64,000 nt of DNA. Origin: Pseudorhodoplanes sp. (GTDB lineage: Bacteria > Pseudomonadota > Alphaproteobacteria > Rhizobiales > Xanthobacteraceae). The stretch's first letter is position 1; each line of letters opens with the position of its first letter. Below are positions 63,478 to 64,000 of this stretch, piece after piece. Position numbers and translations under genes: made by a program. The notes below the pieces were generated by a model that saw only the letters and a list, made by a program, of their open reading frames with translations, made no database searches and had not been told where the DNA came from. The stretch spans positions 2,811,126 through 2,875,125 of the forward strand of contig JAVSMS010000001.1 of NCBI GenBank assembly GCA_032027085.1, written 5' to 3'.

Positions 63478-63648
63478 ATGGCCACTCGTTTAGCACCGGC
63501 ACCGGGTTTGTCAGGTCTTTGGGGTGAGGCTTTGCGTCAGACCGGATTGAAGGCGATCGCGTATGTCAGGCTTCTGGCGGAAGCTTTCGCCGAGGCGAAG
63601 GCCGAAGCCCGCGCTGCGCAAGCCCGGTACGGCTTCATTTCGGAATAA
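63478..63648 (+). CDS. Small hypothetical protein, 56 aa
   Basis: A 56-aa frame starting MATRLAPAPGLSGLWGEAL, then a single Ala-rich amphipathic helix (YVRLLAEAFAEAKAEARAAQ). A good RBS (GAGGAG about 7 bp before the ATG), an AT-rich upstream region (63340-63425) and a following hairpin favour a real gene. No known family recognised. Lack of Cys or clear signal peptide suggests a cytoplasmic protein. Confidence 0.5.
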   Translation: MATRLAPAPGLSGLWGEALRQTGLKAIAYVRLLAEAFAEAKAEARAAQARYGFISE

Positions 63649-63690
63649 CGCGCCAGGCCGGCTTAGCCGGCGACGGCCCAAAGGAATTTG

Positions 63691-63718
63691 CACGGCCCGC
63701 ATTTGGATGTGGGCCGTG
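63691..63718. terminator. Terminator-like hairpin after the small gene
   Basis: CACGGCCCGCAT (63691-63702) and ATGTGGGCCGTG (63707-63718) pair at 11 of 12 positions with a 4-nt loop, followed by TTGCATTG. A second small stem (GCCGGC-TTA-GCCGGC) lies at 63658-63672. Together they likely end the upstream transcript. Confidence 0.55.
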
Positions 63719-63846
63719 TTGCATTGAAGGCATGGAGAGCATGCCGGCGGCCGGTTTCGTTTGGCAGCCGGCAGGGTTGATGCTCTAAGGCAGACTGAGC
63801 CGTGAGGGTCGGCCGCCGGGCGGCCCATGTCGTATCGGTTGCCTGC

Positions 63847-64000
63847 ATGTCTTATCGCTTCATCGGAAAATCGCTCTCCCGCACCGAAGACGTCCGTCTG
63901 ATCCAGGGGCTCGGCCGCTACACAGGCGACCTCGTCCCGCCTGGGCATTGCCGTCTCTATGTGCTGCGCTCCCCTTATGCCGCCGCGCGCATCCGCGGCT
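63847..64000 (+). CDS. Molybdenum hydroxylase large subunit (xanthine dehydrogenase/CoxL family), 5' end only
   Basis: The first 51 codons before the window ends. MSYRFIGKSLSRTEDVRLIQ followed by GLGRYTGDLVPPGHCRLYVL and RSPYAAARIRG is the standard start of the molybdopterin-binding large subunit of the xanthine dehydrogenase/CO dehydrogenase family. These enzymes hydroxylate purines, aldehydes or N-heteroaromatics. No catalytic residues are visible in this fragment. Medium and small subunits may lie beyond the edge. Confidence 0.82.
   Translation, partial: MSYRFIGKSLSRTEDVRLIQGLGRYTGDLVPPGHCRLYVLRSPYAAARIRG

Overview
The window is 64 kb of GC-rich chromosomal DNA (I did not compute GC) with dense catabolic operons, mostly short intergenic gaps and many small palindromic interspersed repeats. 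The gene content points to an alphaproteobacterium, most likely a soil Hyphomicrobiales (Rhizobiales) of the Xanthobacteraceae/Nitrobacteraceae type: the five-step histidine pathway with HutF and HutG, CysNC fused with CysD and a 4Fe-4S CysH, DivK-like regulators, TRAP and Liv transporters, and repeats of the kinds common in that order. This placement is inference. I saw no tRNA, rRNA, transposase, prophage or CRISPR array.

Layout. 1-5.6 kb (minus): a regulator, a fused DctQM plus DctP TRAP uptake system, TrhO, SlyX and a maleylacetate reductase that runs off the left edge. 6-14 kb: a glyoxylate/C2-C3 block, namely a succinate/malate-CoA ligase pair, an IclR regulator, glyoxylate carboligase, hydroxypyruvate isomerase, tartronate semialdehyde reductase and a PanE-like reductase. 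14-23.9 kb: a histidine-utilization block (hutH, hutF, hutI, hutG, hutU) enclosing a three-gene NMT1/taurine-type ABC importer. 24-27 kb: an FAH-family hydrolase, a flavin monooxygenase and a divergent MarR regulator. 27-29.3 kb: small envelope proteins (Cys-rich secreted, OmpA-like, DUF308, one hypothetical).

29.4-37.9 kb: a LacI-type regulator followed by a six-gene operon: a DddP-like M24-fold protein, a beta-hydroxyacid dehydrogenase, E1 alpha/beta and E2 of a 2-oxoacid/acetoin-type dehydrogenase complex, and a succinate-semialdehyde-type aldehyde dehydrogenase. Matching LacI-type palindromes lie before the regulator and before the operon. The substrate is unknown, and I regard this as the best candidate for an undescribed pathway. 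38-41.8 kb: assimilatory sulfate reduction (cysNC, cysD, divergent cysH). 41.8-42.7 kb: a decayed DUF4344-like gene, two large inverted repeats and a GIY-YIG nuclease gene.

42.6-46.3 kb: ferredoxin-NADP reductase, an LPG-synthase-type membrane protein and a BT1-type transporter. 46.4-51.2 kb: a hybrid histidine kinase, a single-domain response regulator and a REC-adenylate cyclase, apparently one operon linking phosphorelay to cAMP. 51.2-54.6 kb: a second TRAP operon ending in its own MarR gene, with a clear palindrome abutting the -35 element of its promoter. 55.2-60.4 kb: a CheY-like regulator and a complete Liv-type branched-chain/aromatic-acid ABC importer. 60.8-64 kb: a phytoene-desaturase-like oxidoreductase, an SDR, a 56-aa small protein and the start of a molybdenum hydroxylase large subunit. 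Overall this is an uptake-and-degrade region in which almost every catabolic block carries its own local regulator.
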